This document shows positions 17,342-25,701 of a DNA stretch of 43,732 nt, piece after piece. Numbering within the stretch: the first letter of the stretch is position 1; every line of letters starts with the position of its first letter. The translations under genes and the position numbers were made by a program. The notes below the pieces were generated by a model. The model did not search any database. It saw nothing but the letters and a program-made list of their open reading frames with translations, and had not been told where the DNA came from. The DNA comes from Nitrososphaerales archaeon. GTDB lineage: Archaea > Thermoproteota > Nitrososphaeria > Nitrososphaerales > JACPRH01. Location of the stretch: NCBI GenBank assembly GCA_030754585.1, contig JASMAB010000003.1, positions 1-43,732 of the forward strand, read 5' to 3'.

Positions 17342-18018
17342 TTTGAAGATATTGGCGTAACAGGAACATCCACCTCTTCGGTTTCTTCGGGCTGAGGTTT
17401 TAAGGTCACCATATCTTCAACTTCAATCGATGGCTTTTTAATGAGCTTGGTCTTACTCACTCCTACGTGTCGTAATCTGGATATCTTTTTGGCAGCATTA
17501 TAGATATCTGAAGCGATTTTTCCTAATACAGCTTCCTGTGCGAATTGATTATAGGTAAGTTCAGTAGCCTTCTGTTCTGTAACTTCATCCGTAACTTTTC
17601 GGATTGCATGTTTTCTAGAAGTGTTAAGTCGTCCCAGAGTAAAAACAACAATTTGTGCTTGTACAATAGCTTGATCTCGAGTAGTGAAATTCTTTATTAA
17701 TCGTATACTGGAAGACCCACGGCGTACCATACTTCTAAGATATTCACGTGAATACTCATGACCTTTCGCTATTGTATGAGCAATATCGCCTTCTATAGAT
17801 TCGATCTGGAAGTAGAGTTTAATCGAGTAATGTTGAGGATCCTGCTTTAAGATATCAAAAAGTGTAGTTCCAACCACTCTTCCAATCGCTTTGGCCTCGC
17901 TTGTAATAGGAATATAGGCGACAGAATCCCCACCGAAGGGTAAAGGTGCCTTTACGATAAGCCACTTCTTTATCCGCCACTTATCCTTTATTTTCTGCCT
18001 TTTTCTTCCTCTAGCCAT
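17338..18018 (-). CDS. rps3ae: Small-subunit ribosomal protein S3Ae (eS1)
   Basis: 226 residues. The basic N-terminus MARGRKRQKIKDKWRIKKW and WLIVKAPLPFG, followed by the long central region (GHEYSREYLRSMVRRGSSSI) and the C-terminal basic and acidic tail, match archaeal S3Ae on the small-subunit platform. A TATA-like ACTTATATCC lies at about 18046-18055 and a small dyad TGAGC-ACTAA-GCTCA at 18022-18036 falls at the predicted transcript start. It converges with nadA, overlapping by 4 bases. Confidence 0.95.
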   Translation of the reverse strand: MARGRKRQKIKDKWRIKKWLIVKAPLPFGGDSVAYIPITSEAKAIGRVVGTTLFDILKQDPQHYSIKLYFQIESIEGDIAHTIAKGHEYSREYLRSMVRRGSSSIRLIKNFTTRDQAIVQAQIVVFTLGRLNTSRKHAIRKVTDEVTEQKATELTYNQFAQEAVLGKIASDIYNAAKKISRLRHVGVSKTKLIKKPSIEVEDMVTLKPQPEETEEVDVPVTPISSN

Positions 18019-18062
18019 ACTTGAGCACTAAGCTCATCTAGGATTAGGATATAAGTTATCCG

Positions 18063-18087
18063 TTGATATTTAATTATATAATATCAA
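18063..18087. repeat. AT-rich inverted repeat upstream of the S3Ae gene
   Basis: TTGATATT (18063-18070) is the exact reverse complement of AATATCAA (18080-18087), separated by nine bases. It lies just upstream of the predicted TATA box of rps3ae, in a 170-base gap of very high AT content. It may be a regulator site or simply a low-complexity coincidence. Confidence 0.3.
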
Positions 18088-18155
18088 TATATTTTATTTC
18101 TACTATTTGATATAATATTATTCTAACCCGATTAGATAAATATTTCATTTTCTAT

Positions 18156-18163
18156 AAAAAAAA
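18156..18163 (-). terminator. T8 transcription terminator after serS
   Basis: An uninterrupted run of eight T on the minus strand, 26 bases after the serS stop codon. U-rich tracts are the known archaeal intrinsic terminators. It separates serS from rps3ae on the same strand. Confidence 0.55.
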
Positions 18164-18188
18164 CATTGTTCTGTAGATTGGTGATAAT

Positions 18189-19463
18189 CTATGGGGCTTC
18201 GATAACTTCAAGATTACCTACATATGGCTTAAGCACCTTTGGAATTTTTATTGATCCATCTTTCGTCTGGTGATTTTCCATTATGGCGATAAGTGTACGT
18301 TCAGTTGCTACCAATGTGCTATTCAAGGTGTGGACAAATTTTGATGTCTCGTGTGGCTTATCTCTGAATTTCACTAACAAGCCTCGCGCCTGATAATCAG
18401 TACAGTTACTGCATGATACTACTTCTCTATACTTCTCCTGACCAGGGAACCAAGCTTCAAGATCATATGTTTTTGATGCGACTTTTCCCAACTCTCCCCC
18501 ACAGAGAGAAACGATTCTATATGGTATTTGTAGAGCATTAAAAAAGTCTTCAGCATTTCGTATCATGAATTCAAGCTCATTTTGAGAGTTTTCAGGTCTT
18601 GAGAATACAAATTGCTCAACTTTCTCAAACTGGTGAACCCTAAATATTCCTTTTGTATCTCTACCGTGGGCACCCGCCTCTTTTCTGAAACAAGGGCTCA
18701 CACCTGCATAGCGAAGAGGTAATTCTCCACCCCGTAGTATTTCATTCATATACATTGAGGCAATTGCGTGCTCTGAAGTTCCAATTAGGTATAGATCTTC
18801 ATCATCTATCTTATAGATTACGTCTTCAAAATCAGACAATATTATTGAACCGCTGATTGCATCTTTCTTTAACATATACGGTGGTTGAATAAGAATCCAT
18901 CCTTTACTATCTAGAAAGTCTAGAGCATAGTTGATCAAAGCATGATTTAATCTGACTAAAACACCTTTTAGGAAATAAAAGCGGGCACCAGACACTTTGC
19001 TTGCACGTTCCAGATCCACCAATCCCAAATTCTGAGCTAGATCTATATGGTCAAGGGGCTTGAAGCTAAGTGTTGGGGGTTTGCTGTTTTGAATAATCTC
19101 AACATTGTCTTCTTCTCCAATTCCATCTGGAACTGTTTCATCAGGAATATTAGGAAGGCCACCCACTAGTTTATGAAGATGTTTATCCAACTCTCTAATT
19201 CTTTCATCACCTGAAGTGATTTGTCGCGATATCTCTTTTGTTTCATATATTTTCTTAGAGGTATTCGTATTCTCTGTCCTCATCCTCGCTATCTCATTGG
19301 ATATGACATTTCTCTGATGTTTCAGCTCCTGAATCTTTGTGACGAGGGCTCTACGTTCTTTATCAAATCTTATAAGTTCAGAAAAAGGATATTCTAAATG
19401 TCTCTTCTCAAGCATTTGTTGAACTTTTTTTGGATTATTTCTAACAAGATCCATATCAAGCAT
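18189..19463 (-). CDS. serS: Seryl-tRNA synthetase
   Basis: 424 residues, the common SerRS type rather than the rare methanogen type. It has an N-terminal coiled-coil arm (about 30-100, KERRALVTKIQELKHQRN) that recognises the long variable arm of tRNA-Ser, then the class II motifs: motif 2 around SPCFRKEAGAHGRDTKGIFR-HQF and motif 3 ending in VATERTLIAIMENHQ. It charges tRNA-Ser with serine. It follows pcc1 by three bases. Confidence 0.96.
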   Translation of the reverse strand: MLDMDLVRNNPKKVQQMLEKRHLEYPFSELIRFDKERRALVTKIQELKHQRNVISNEIARMRTENTNTSKKIYETKEISRQITSGDERIRELDKHLHKLVGGLPNIPDETVPDGIGEEDNVEIIQNSKPPTLSFKPLDHIDLAQNLGLVDLERASKVSGARFYFLKGVLVRLNHALINYALDFLDSKGWILIQPPYMLKKDAISGSIILSDFEDVIYKIDDEDLYLIGTSEHAIASMYMNEILRGGELPLRYAGVSPCFRKEAGAHGRDTKGIFRVHQFEKVEQFVFSRPENSQNELEFMIRNAEDFFNALQIPYRIVSLCGGELGKVASKTYDLEAWFPGQEKYREVVSCSNCTDYQARGLLVKFRDKPHETSKFVHTLNSTLVATERTLIAIMENHQTKDGSIKIPKVLKPYVGNLEVIEAP

Positions 19464-19466
19464 AAT

Positions 19467-19718
19467 CTATCTATCCTTTAAACTATTCAAGGTATTACAG
19501 GTAATTTGAATTGATTCTATCAGATCGTCAAGGGTTGATAATAGAGATAGTATCTCGTTTTTTGATACGAGTCTAAAGGAAAGGATTTTATTTAATCTAT
19601 TCATTTTAAAATCTATACCATCTGGAAAGCCGATATTATCTGGCTCCAGAGATCTATAGACTGAATCAAGGAGATGTTCATCCTGAAAACTCATTGAAAG
19701 ATCAACCATTATTTTCAT
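19467..19718 (-). CDS. pcc1: KEOPS complex subunit Pcc1
   Basis: 83 residues, the normal size of the Pcc1 dimerisation subunit of KEOPS, which makes t6A37 in tRNA. The pattern is typical: an acidic and hydrophobic strand, EPDNIGFPDGIDFKM, then LSFRLVSKNEILSLLSTLDDLIESI. Its start overlaps the end of the recJ-like gene by 17 bases; an ATG three codons in (MVDLSMSF) is an alternative. Kae1 and Bud32 are encoded about 3 kb upstream in the same direction; Cgi121 was not seen in this window. Confidence 0.85.
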   Translation of the reverse strand: MKIMVDLSMSFQDEHLLDSVYRSLEPDNIGFPDGIDFKMNRLNKILSFRLVSKNEILSLLSTLDDLIESIQITCNTLNSLKDR

Positions 19719-21123
19719 TATTATTCTGTAGCCTCTTATTAAGTGTCCGCAGGAAAACTTTTAGTCGAGCTGTTGGAATTTTACAACCAGCGGCAGCTTC
19801 GTGACCTCCACCGTTACCCCCATACTGATCTGCTATTTCTTTTACTGTTATACCTAAATTAATTGAGACACCTGCTTGTGGAGGACGTCTTAGAGAAAAC
19901 TTGTAATGGCCAACTGTTGTTGTACGTACTAATAGTATTTTTAGTTCGAATCTTGGGATACCACTTAATACAGATGCGAGGGACCCAAGCATTTCTTCAT
20001 CCACTATTCCGTCACCTATCACCATGTTGAATGCGTTTTTCTCTATTATTCTGGTATCGTCTTCGAGAACCATCTGAATCAATTGGCTCAGGGTCTTCCT
20101 ATATTCTTTAAGAATCTGTTCACTTTCAATAAGTGACTCATTTCTATCACCTAGACATATCGAAACACCTACACCGGCGTGTTTCATCCTTCCGCAGGCA
20201 TTGAGGAGTGTTCCGAACTCTCGTACATCTCTTAGAGAAGAATGCTCATCTTCCTTTTCAAGCGTATAAACATCTCCTATTAGAGAGTCTACATCTTCAT
20301 TTGAAGTTTCAACTTGCGTAAGATGTGGGATGATAGATTCTATCACCTTCTTTTTCTCATCTTCGTCTAAGTCTGCCAGAGTTCGCCATCGACCATTTTG
20401 TTTCATTTCTAAACCCGTGGATGCGAGTGTTGCTAAGCAGGCATCTCTATTACCACTTAGACCAGGTATAAATGGGGTATTCATGGATGCTAGAGCCATA
20501 TAAACTGGTTTTGTTTCTCGACCGTAAAGCAAAATATCTCTTCTCACATTTACTAGTCCTTCTTTTACAGCATCATCGAGTATCATTCTATTTAGACTTA
20601 AGACTGATCGTCTTTCACCTTGATCCTGCCTATCGGCAATCATAGCAACTACAGGTAACCAAGAAATATCGGTGTTATTCACGTCGATTTTTTTTGCAAC
20701 AAAGTAGGCCATACCAGCAGCAGATATTTCTTTGCTTCCATCGTAGTTGAATTGCCAAATATTAAAGACCTGTTTCATATTCTGTTCCTTTGATGGAATT
20801 TGGTGGTGGTCCAAGATTATCCATTTGTCTTTAAAAATATCTTCAATCTCCGTGGCTAATCCTGCACCTAATTCGCAGAAAATATGGAAGTCGTATTCTC
20901 CTTTTTTAATTTCCATTAGTATCTTAGAGTTCATTTCACTGTAAATGCGAATTATGTAGTTACCTTTCTTTCGTTGGATTGTTTTACCCATTACACTGGC
21001 AGAAGTTATACCATCAGCGTCTAGATGCCCAATTATTAGAATAGTCTTTTTTTCATCAATAAGACTAAGAATACATTTACCTATAACTTCCGCTCTTTTT
21101 TCGAACTCTTTTAGTTGGCTCAT
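19702..21123 (-). CDS. RecJ-like DHH phosphoesterase (archaeal single-strand nuclease/CMG-associated type)
   Basis: 473 residues. DHH-family motifs: IIGHLDADGITSASVM (about 30-45), ILDHHQIPS (about 97-105), and the C-terminal DHHA1 glycine motif GGNGGGHEAAAGCKI (about 440-454). The gene order S15-recJ-pcc1 with S3Ae downstream is a well-known archaeal cluster. Members degrade single-stranded DNA or RNA, and some bind GINS in the replisome. Which of the archaeal RecJ paralogues this is cannot be settled from sequence alone. Confidence 0.9.
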   Translation of the reverse strand: MSQLKEFEKRAEVIGKCILSLIDEKKTILIIGHLDADGITSASVMGKTIQRKKGNYIIRIYSEMNSKILMEIKKGEYDFHIFCELGAGLATEIEDIFKDKWIILDHHQIPSKEQNMKQVFNIWQFNYDGSKEISAAGMAYFVAKKIDVNNTDISWLPVVAMIADRQDQGERRSVLSLNRMILDDAVKEGLVNVRRDILLYGRETKPVYMALASMNTPFIPGLSGNRDACLATLASTGLEMKQNGRWRTLADLDEDEKKKVIESIIPHLTQVETSNEDVDSLIGDVYTLEKEDEHSSLRDVREFGTLLNACGRMKHAGVGVSICLGDRNESLIESEQILKEYRKTLSQLIQMVLEDDTRIIEKNAFNMVIGDGIVDEEMLGSLASVLSGIPRFELKILLVRTTTVGHYKFSLRRPPQAGVSINLGITVKEIADQYGGNGGGHEAAAGCKIPTARLKVFLRTLNKRLQNNNENNG

Positions 21124-21137
21124 GCATTTATTCGCTA

Positions 21138-21587
21138 CTAAGCAAGCTGTGCTACCTTGGATACATATTTCCAGTCAGGTGGCATAAGACCTAGCTTCTT
21201 GTAACGCTTTGAGAGACGATGAATCTTGGCTTCTACCAACTCAAGGGATCTTACATTCTTTCTATCACCAGTATTTCTCTTTAAGTGTGACTGAATCCCT
21301 CTGGCCCGCTTCACTAATAACTCAAGATCTTCAGGAATATCTTTTTCCAAATTGTGTTCTTTTAATACTTCAGTTATAGATTTACCAATGAAGGTTTTTA
21401 AGAGAGGAATGCCATACTCATCTCTGAGCTTAATGCCAATTAAGCTAGGAGGGATCTCATCTTTAGCCATCTTTACTATCAACGCTTCAACTTTATCTTG
21501 GCTGTACATAACCCAGGATGGAGAACACTTGGAAGTAGGTCTTATTGAATGCGATTTACCTTTACTATGAGAATACATTCGACCCAT
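21138..21587 (-). CDS. rps15: Small-subunit ribosomal protein S15 (uS15)
   Basis: 149 residues. MGRMYSHSKGKSHSIRP at the N-terminus and IKLRDEYGIPLLKTFIGKSI then the RNA-binding helix SLELVEAKIHRLSKRYKKLG identify archaeal S15. The frame continues to a GTG five codons upstream, but the family begins at M(A/G)RMxSxxKGKS. A TATA-like TAATTATAATTG centred near 21613 lies about 25 bases from this ATG, suggesting a leaderless transcript from 21587. Confidence 0.95.
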   Translation of the reverse strand: MGRMYSHSKGKSHSIRPTSKCSPSWVMYSQDKVEALIVKMAKDEIPPSLIGIKLRDEYGIPLLKTFIGKSITEVLKEHNLEKDIPEDLELLVKRARGIQSHLKRNTGDRKNVRSLELVEAKIHRLSKRYKKLGLMPPDWKYVSKVAQLA

Positions 21588-21643
21588 ATTCTTCTCTGGC
21601 ACACTTCAATTATAATTACAACATAAAGATTACGCTGATACTA

Positions 21644-22189
21644 TCAGTTAATATTATACCAAGATGCAAACTCCTTTAAAGCTATTGCTCTATGTGAGTA
21701 CTTGCACTTTTCCTCTAATCTAATCTCCGCGAAAGTCCTATCCAATTGTTTTGGAATAAAGATGGGGTCAAAGCCAAATCCTAGATCCCCACGCATCTCT
21801 CTCGATATCTCTCCCTTTACAACCCCTAGAAAGATCTTAACTGTAGGTGTTGTAGCATCTTTGGTGTGAGCCACTACTGATTTAAATTCTGCAGTTCTGT
21901 CCTCAAGATCATCGAGAAGCTTCAAAATCCACTTGCAACCGAGAGTTTTATGTATATAGGCTGAATAAGGACCTGGGAAACCATTTAATTCCTTAATAAA
22001 AAGCCCCGCATCTTCTACAATAATAGGCCCACTAACTCTGGTTTGAGCTTCTTTAACGGATGTGTTTGCTATTATTTCAATTTCATCGTTCTGAATCTCA
22101 ATCATCTTTGCTTTCACCATTTTGAGTTTTAGGTTATATTCAGAAAGAATTAACTTAGCCTCTTGAAACTTGTTTGGATTTCCAGTCAC
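21644..22189 (-). CDS. XTP/dITP pyrophosphatase (Ham1/RdgB family)
   Basis: 181 residues. The substrate loop TGNPNKFQEAK at the N-terminus, EDAGLFIKELNGFPGPYSAYI and GFGFDPIFIP are the family signature. It hydrolyses deaminated purine nucleoside triphosphates to keep them out of nucleic acids. The start is uncertain: GTG directly before TGN leaves out the usual first beta-strand. The preceding codons read AAA ATA AAG TTT (KIKF), exactly the missing strand, but no ATG, GTG or TTG precedes them. It follows bud32 closely, as in many archaea. Confidence 0.93.
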   Translation of the reverse strand: MTGNPNKFQEAKLILSEYNLKLKMVKAKMIEIQNDEIEIIANTSVKEAQTRVSGPIIVEDAGLFIKELNGFPGPYSAYIHKTLGCKWILKLLDDLEDRTAEFKSVVAHTKDATTPTVKIFLGVVKGEISREMRGDLGFGFDPIFIPKQLDRTFAEIRLEEKCKYSHRAIALKEFASWYNIN

Positions 22190-22208
22190 AAACTTTATTT
22201 TCCTTTCA

Positions 22209-22844
22209 TTATTCGTCTCGTTTATACCTTCCTCTTAGCTCCACGATCTTCATTCTTTCAAGTAGACTATGAGAACTCGATTCACCTGCAATCTCCTGAT
22301 AACCCATTAGTACAGCATGTATAATCTTTTCAGCGTAAATATTATGGGCACTCTTTACCACCATATTCAAAAGATGAATATCAATAGCTTTATCCTCTAG
22401 CCTCTGGGAGTAGAATGATAATCCAAAGTCTATTAGAATAAGTCTATTATCGGATATAATAAAATTGGAAGTAGTAAGGTCACCATGAATTATTTCGGCG
22501 CTGTGAAGTCGTGCTATATACCGCCCTGCTTCTTTGCACCATTCCAATGAAAAGTTTTCTTCATAAACATCTATAATCTCTTTCAAACGTCTTCCGGGTA
22601 TAAATTGCATAATTATCTCCGCTTTATTTACATCCACAAAATAGACAAGGGGAGTGTTTACACCTACACGCCTAGCTTCTTTAAGGAATAAGGCTTCACG
22701 TCGAGTTCTTGATTGCCTTAGCTTGAGGTCAAGAACTGATTGCCTAAAGGTTTTGAGTATCCTGATCTTACGGATAGCTTCCTCTCCGAACCATTTAGTC
22801 TGATAAAGCGATGCTTCAGCTCCCTTCTTCAGTTGCTTCTCCAC
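22209..22844 (-). CDS. bud32: KEOPS complex kinase/ATPase Bud32
   Basis: 211 residues, full-length minimal kinase. GAEASLYQTKWFGEEAIRKIR carries the glycine-rich loop and catalytic Lys, IHGDLTTSNF the catalytic loop, and LIDFGLSFYS the metal-binding DFG; the C-terminal basic tail LRGRYKRDE is typical. In KEOPS it acts mainly as an ATPase supporting Kae1. The start is GTG at 22844, overlapping the end of kae1 by 16 bases; in some archaea the two are fused. Confidence 0.95.
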   Translation of the reverse strand: MEKQLKKGAEASLYQTKWFGEEAIRKIRILKTFRQSVLDLKLRQSRTRREALFLKEARRVGVNTPLVYFVDVNKAEIIMQFIPGRRLKEIIDVYEENFSLEWCKEAGRYIARLHSAEIIHGDLTTSNFIISDNRLILIDFGLSFYSQRLEDKAIDIHLLNMVVKSAHNIYAEKIIHAVLMGYQEIAGESSSHSLLERMKIVELRGRYKRDE

Positions 22845-23881
22845 TTAACATCTACCTCATCCAATCGCCAAGATGGTTTAACTGAACTATCAGATATTCC
22901 CACTGAAACACCAGCCTTGAATGCTTGAATACCGTTCCAAGATATTTGGGCACCACAATCACCGCTAAATACTTTAGGAATTGAAAAAAAATTTGATTTA
23001 TGAATCTTACATACGCCTTGAAGCATATTTTGGAGCCTATTATTCGCAGCCACCCCACCAACAAGTAATAATTCATCTTTTTCTACAAATGCTAAGGCTC
23101 TTTCAACTGACTCGGCCAACATGGCAAAACCAGTCTCTTGAATCGAGAAACATATATCTTCAAGTTTCTTATCATCACGGAAAAGACGCTTTGAAGTTGT
23201 AAGAAGACCTGAGAAAGATACATCATTCCCTTTTATTGTGTAAGGAAGATCAATAAAATTTTGAGATTTTTTGGCATACTCTTCAAATGCTATACCGAAA
23301 GGAGAACTAAAACCGGCTGCGCGTCCAAACTGATCAATCAATTGGCCAATAGTTATGTCTAGAGTTTCACCGAAAACTCTCCAACGTCCAGAAGAGAAGG
23401 AGGTAATGACTGTATGCCCACCGGATACTAGAAGAACTAGAGGATCTGAAACCCCAGTGAGCATCGCTGCAAGCTCGATGTGGGCTACCGCATGATTCAC
23501 TGGGATTAGAGGTAGATGATAATAAGCACTGATTGACCTCGCTACTACTGCACCTACTCGAAGGCAAGGACCAAGTCCAGGTCCCTGTGAGAAAGATACT
23601 ATATGTATGTCTTCCATAGGTGTTTTAGCTTTTTTGAGTGCCTCTGTTACGGTAGAGGCAGCAATTTTAGCATGATGCCTAGATGCTTCCCTTGGATGTA
23701 TTCCTTTCCCTTTTTCAGGTTGGTAAACTCGGCGCACATCAGAGAGAATTTCAGGCTTAGTGTTTCCTCCGATTGAGATTATGGAGACCCCGAAGGTGTG
23801 AGCAGTAGACTCAATACCAAGACATGTAATGCCCAGTTTAGAGCCTTCTGGTTCTCCTGTAAAGGTTTCCAAGAATTTCAA
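22829..23881 (-). CDS. kae1: KEOPS catalytic subunit Kae1 (tRNA threonylcarbamoyladenosine synthase)
   Basis: 350 residues. CLGIESTAHTFGVSI (about 20-34), the metal-binding HPREASRHHA, SQGPGLGPCLRVGA and VNHAVAHIELA, then LLVSGGHT, are the ASKHA-fold motifs of Kae1/TsaD. It transfers threonylcarbamoyl to A37 of ANN-decoding tRNAs. The TTG at 23881 (or 23872) gives an unusual extra 18 or so residues before the family start, and makes the gene overlap the upstream unknown gene by 44 bases. No ATG, GTG or TTG exists nearer the conserved start, so the extension appears real or a non-standard codon is used. Confidence 0.95.
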   Translation of the reverse strand: MKFLETFTGEPEGSKLGITCLGIESTAHTFGVSIISIGGNTKPEILSDVRRVYQPEKGKGIHPREASRHHAKIAASTVTEALKKAKTPMEDIHIVSFSQGPGLGPCLRVGAVVARSISAYYHLPLIPVNHAVAHIELAAMLTGVSDPLVLLVSGGHTVITSFSSGRWRVFGETLDITIGQLIDQFGRAAGFSSPFGIAFEEYAKKSQNFIDLPYTIKGNDVSFSGLLTTSKRLFRDDKKLEDICFSIQETGFAMLAESVERALAFVEKDELLLVGGVAANNRLQNMLQGVCKIHKSNFFSIPKVFSGDCGAQISWNGIQAFKAGVSVGISDSSVKPSWRLDEVDVKWRSN

Positions 23882-24503
23882 TTTGGGGTCTTACCTCCTG
23901 TTGAAAGTTTTCGAATGTTGCTTTTTCGAACATAGTGTCTTCTTCGCTTGCAATATGATGCCTACATGCATATATTACTCCACGACTCAATTCAATATGA
24001 CGACAAATCTTAGGTATAAATATGATAGCGGCAAAGCCAAAAATTTCTTCTTTATCTCTCAGTATTACTGAATACAATGAAAACCAGTTTTTTAGAGAGG
24101 TTTTCTGCTTGACCTCTACCCGCCTAACCTCTTCAAACCTTCTCTTAGATAGTAATTGCATAACTTCCTTCAGTAGATCCATTTCAACAACCTTCTTATT
24201 GATAGGTTTTAAGATAAAATCAGATCTAAAAGCCTTCTTCAAGACTATGCTCCAGTCTGCTGATCTCAATCTAGATTCAGATGTTATAAACATATTATTT
24301 TTCAATTCCTGTATTAGAATGCTCTTTACTTTATCAGAATATTCTTGATGTACAACCATATTCATATCCTCCAAAACCTGCAACCGGTTTTTACTAGGGT
24401 TTCTTAATAACCATTCGAAATAATTATAATAAAGTTTAGATCCTAATATCAAGAATTGAAGAAATCTATCCTTTCTTCTGCTGAAATTAAATTCTTTATT
24501 CAA
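23838..24503 (-). CDS. Unrecognised protein upstream of kae1
   Basis: 221 residues if started at the TTG at 24503; a TTG at 24452 (before ILGSKLYYNYF) would avoid overlap with the divergent COG1325 gene. No signal peptide or clear membrane segment. The first half is helical and basic, with FLQFLILGSKLYYNYFEWLL amphipathic; the second half has WFSLYSVIL-DKEEIFGFAAIIFIP, which reads as beta-strands, then a His/Cys-rich HIELSRGVIYACRHHIASEE. Its 3' end overlaps kae1 by 44 bases, implying cotranscription with the KEOPS genes. It matches no family I can name and does not resemble Cgi121 or Pcc1. Confidence 0.65.
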   Translation of the reverse strand: MNKEFNFSRRKDRFLQFLILGSKLYYNYFEWLLRNPSKNRLQVLEDMNMVVHQEYSDKVKSILIQELKNNMFITSESRLRSADWSIVLKKAFRSDFILKPINKKVVEMDLLKEVMQLLSKRRFEEVRRVEVKQKTSLKNWFSLYSVILRDKEEIFGFAAIIFIPKICRHIELSRGVIYACRHHIASEEDTMFEKATFENFQQEVRPQIEILGNLYRRTRRL

Positions 24504-24896
24504 GCCACCGAAGATGAAGAAGGATTTACGAAGAGAGTTTCTGAAGTATTTATGATCCCTTTAAAGACGTTTGAAAAAACGATGCTGGAAGGACACTTTG
24601 GAAACCCGATTACATCTTTTAGGATACATCTAAAAGGAGAAATTGCGGACAAGTTTGGAAGTAAGATATTGAATCTTTTATTAGAAAAAGAGAAAAAAAT
24701 ATTACTTTCAGAAATATCGAATCACATCGACAAGCATGGTTCATTATATCTAAGGATTGATAAGCAAAGTATCTTTAGTAATCGGCTGATTCAATCACCA
24801 ATTGATCCATTAAGAGTAAAAATGAAGATTAGAACCAAGTTACCTCCCCAGGAAATGATTAAATCCTTTTGGAGATTATTATCAATTCCAAATTAA
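24456..24896 (+). CDS. COG1325-type archaeal RNA-binding protein (exosome-associated family)
   Basis: 146 residues. AEIKFFIQATEDEEGFTKRV near the N-terminus, GHFGNPITSFRIHLKG in the middle and the pairing SLYLRIDKQ match the archaeal family (PF01877) predicted as RNA-binding and linked to exosome genes. The function is not established biochemically to my knowledge. The TTG start at 24456 lies about 25-30 bases after a TATA-like AATTATAATAAAG (24422-24434), so a leaderless transcript is likely. It is divergent from, and by current starts overlaps, the unknown gene at 23838-24503. Confidence 0.8.
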   Translation: MKKSILSSAEIKFFIQATEDEEGFTKRVSEVFMIPLKTFEKTMLEGHFGNPITSFRIHLKGEIADKFGSKILNLLLEKEKKILLSEISNHIDKHGSLYLRIDKQSIFSNRLIQSPIDPLRVKMKIRTKLPPQEMIKSFWRLLSIPN

Positions 24897-25029
24897 ATAT
24901 AATTTGGTAAAAATATGATCCATCAAATGAATGTAGGTGCTATTAAATTAATCTCTGATTTTCCATAGCAATTTATTTTTAACTTCGCTAGGAATAAGGA
25001 TATTTACTACTTCTTAACAATTGAGAATA

Positions 25030-25701
25030 ATGCAGCCCATAACCCCTGAACAGATGGACATGATAGACGCCAACAGTGAAAAGCTAGGTTTTCCACGTAT
25101 TTTACTTATGGAGAATGCTGGGAGTGCATTAGCAGGTCACATCATTAATCATGCAAAGGAATTGAATTGTAGAAAAGTGGTTGTAGTTGCTGGAACTGGG
25201 AATAATGGAGGGGATGGTTTTGTGGCTGCAAGACATCTGGCTGGTGATAGTAAAGAGATATCAGTGATTTTACTTGGAAGCAAAATGAAGACTAAAGAAT
25301 CAACTATTAATTGGAACGGAATCAAGAATATGGATAAGACTATAAAATTTCTAACAATAGATGACTTTGACTTCGAAAAAAAAATGAAATCCATCATATT
25401 GGAAGCAGATATAATTATAGATGCTATATTTGGCACTGGAATCAAAGGTTTACCTCGGAAATTGCATTCAAATGCTATAAGTCTGATAAACGATTCTAAA
25501 GCATATGTTTTATCTGTAGATGTTCCTTCTGGATTAGACCCTTTGACAGGAGAAGTGAACAATATATCAGTAATTGCGAACGAAACCATAACATTTCATA
25601 GGCTTAAGATAGGGCTTTTGAAACGCAAAGATATTACTGGGAAAATTATTTTAAAATCAATTGGGGTACCTCCAGAAGCCGAGGAAGGAGTTATGAATTG
25701 A
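25030..25701 (+). CDS. nnrE: NAD(P)H-hydrate epimerase (YjeF N-terminal domain)
   Basis: 223 residues, only the epimerase domain; the ADP-dependent dehydratase domain to which it is often fused is missing. MENAGSALAGHI, VVAGTGNNGGDGFVAARHL, DAIFGTGIKG and SVDVPSGLDP are the family motifs. It repairs damaged NADHX/NADPHX by interconverting epimers. A TTG nine bases upstream is in frame, but ATG at 25030 is 24-30 bases after a TATA-like GATATTTAC and gives the usual start. The next gene overlaps its stop by 4 bases. Confidence 0.92.
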   Translation: MQPITPEQMDMIDANSEKLGFPRILLMENAGSALAGHIINHAKELNCRKVVVVAGTGNNGGDGFVAARHLAGDSKEISVILLGSKMKTKESTINWNGIKNMDKTIKFLTIDDFDFEKKMKSIILEADIIIDAIFGTGIKGLPRKLHSNAISLINDSKAYVLSVDVPSGLDPLTGEVNNISVIANETITFHRLKIGLLKRKDITGKIILKSIGVPPEAEEGVMN

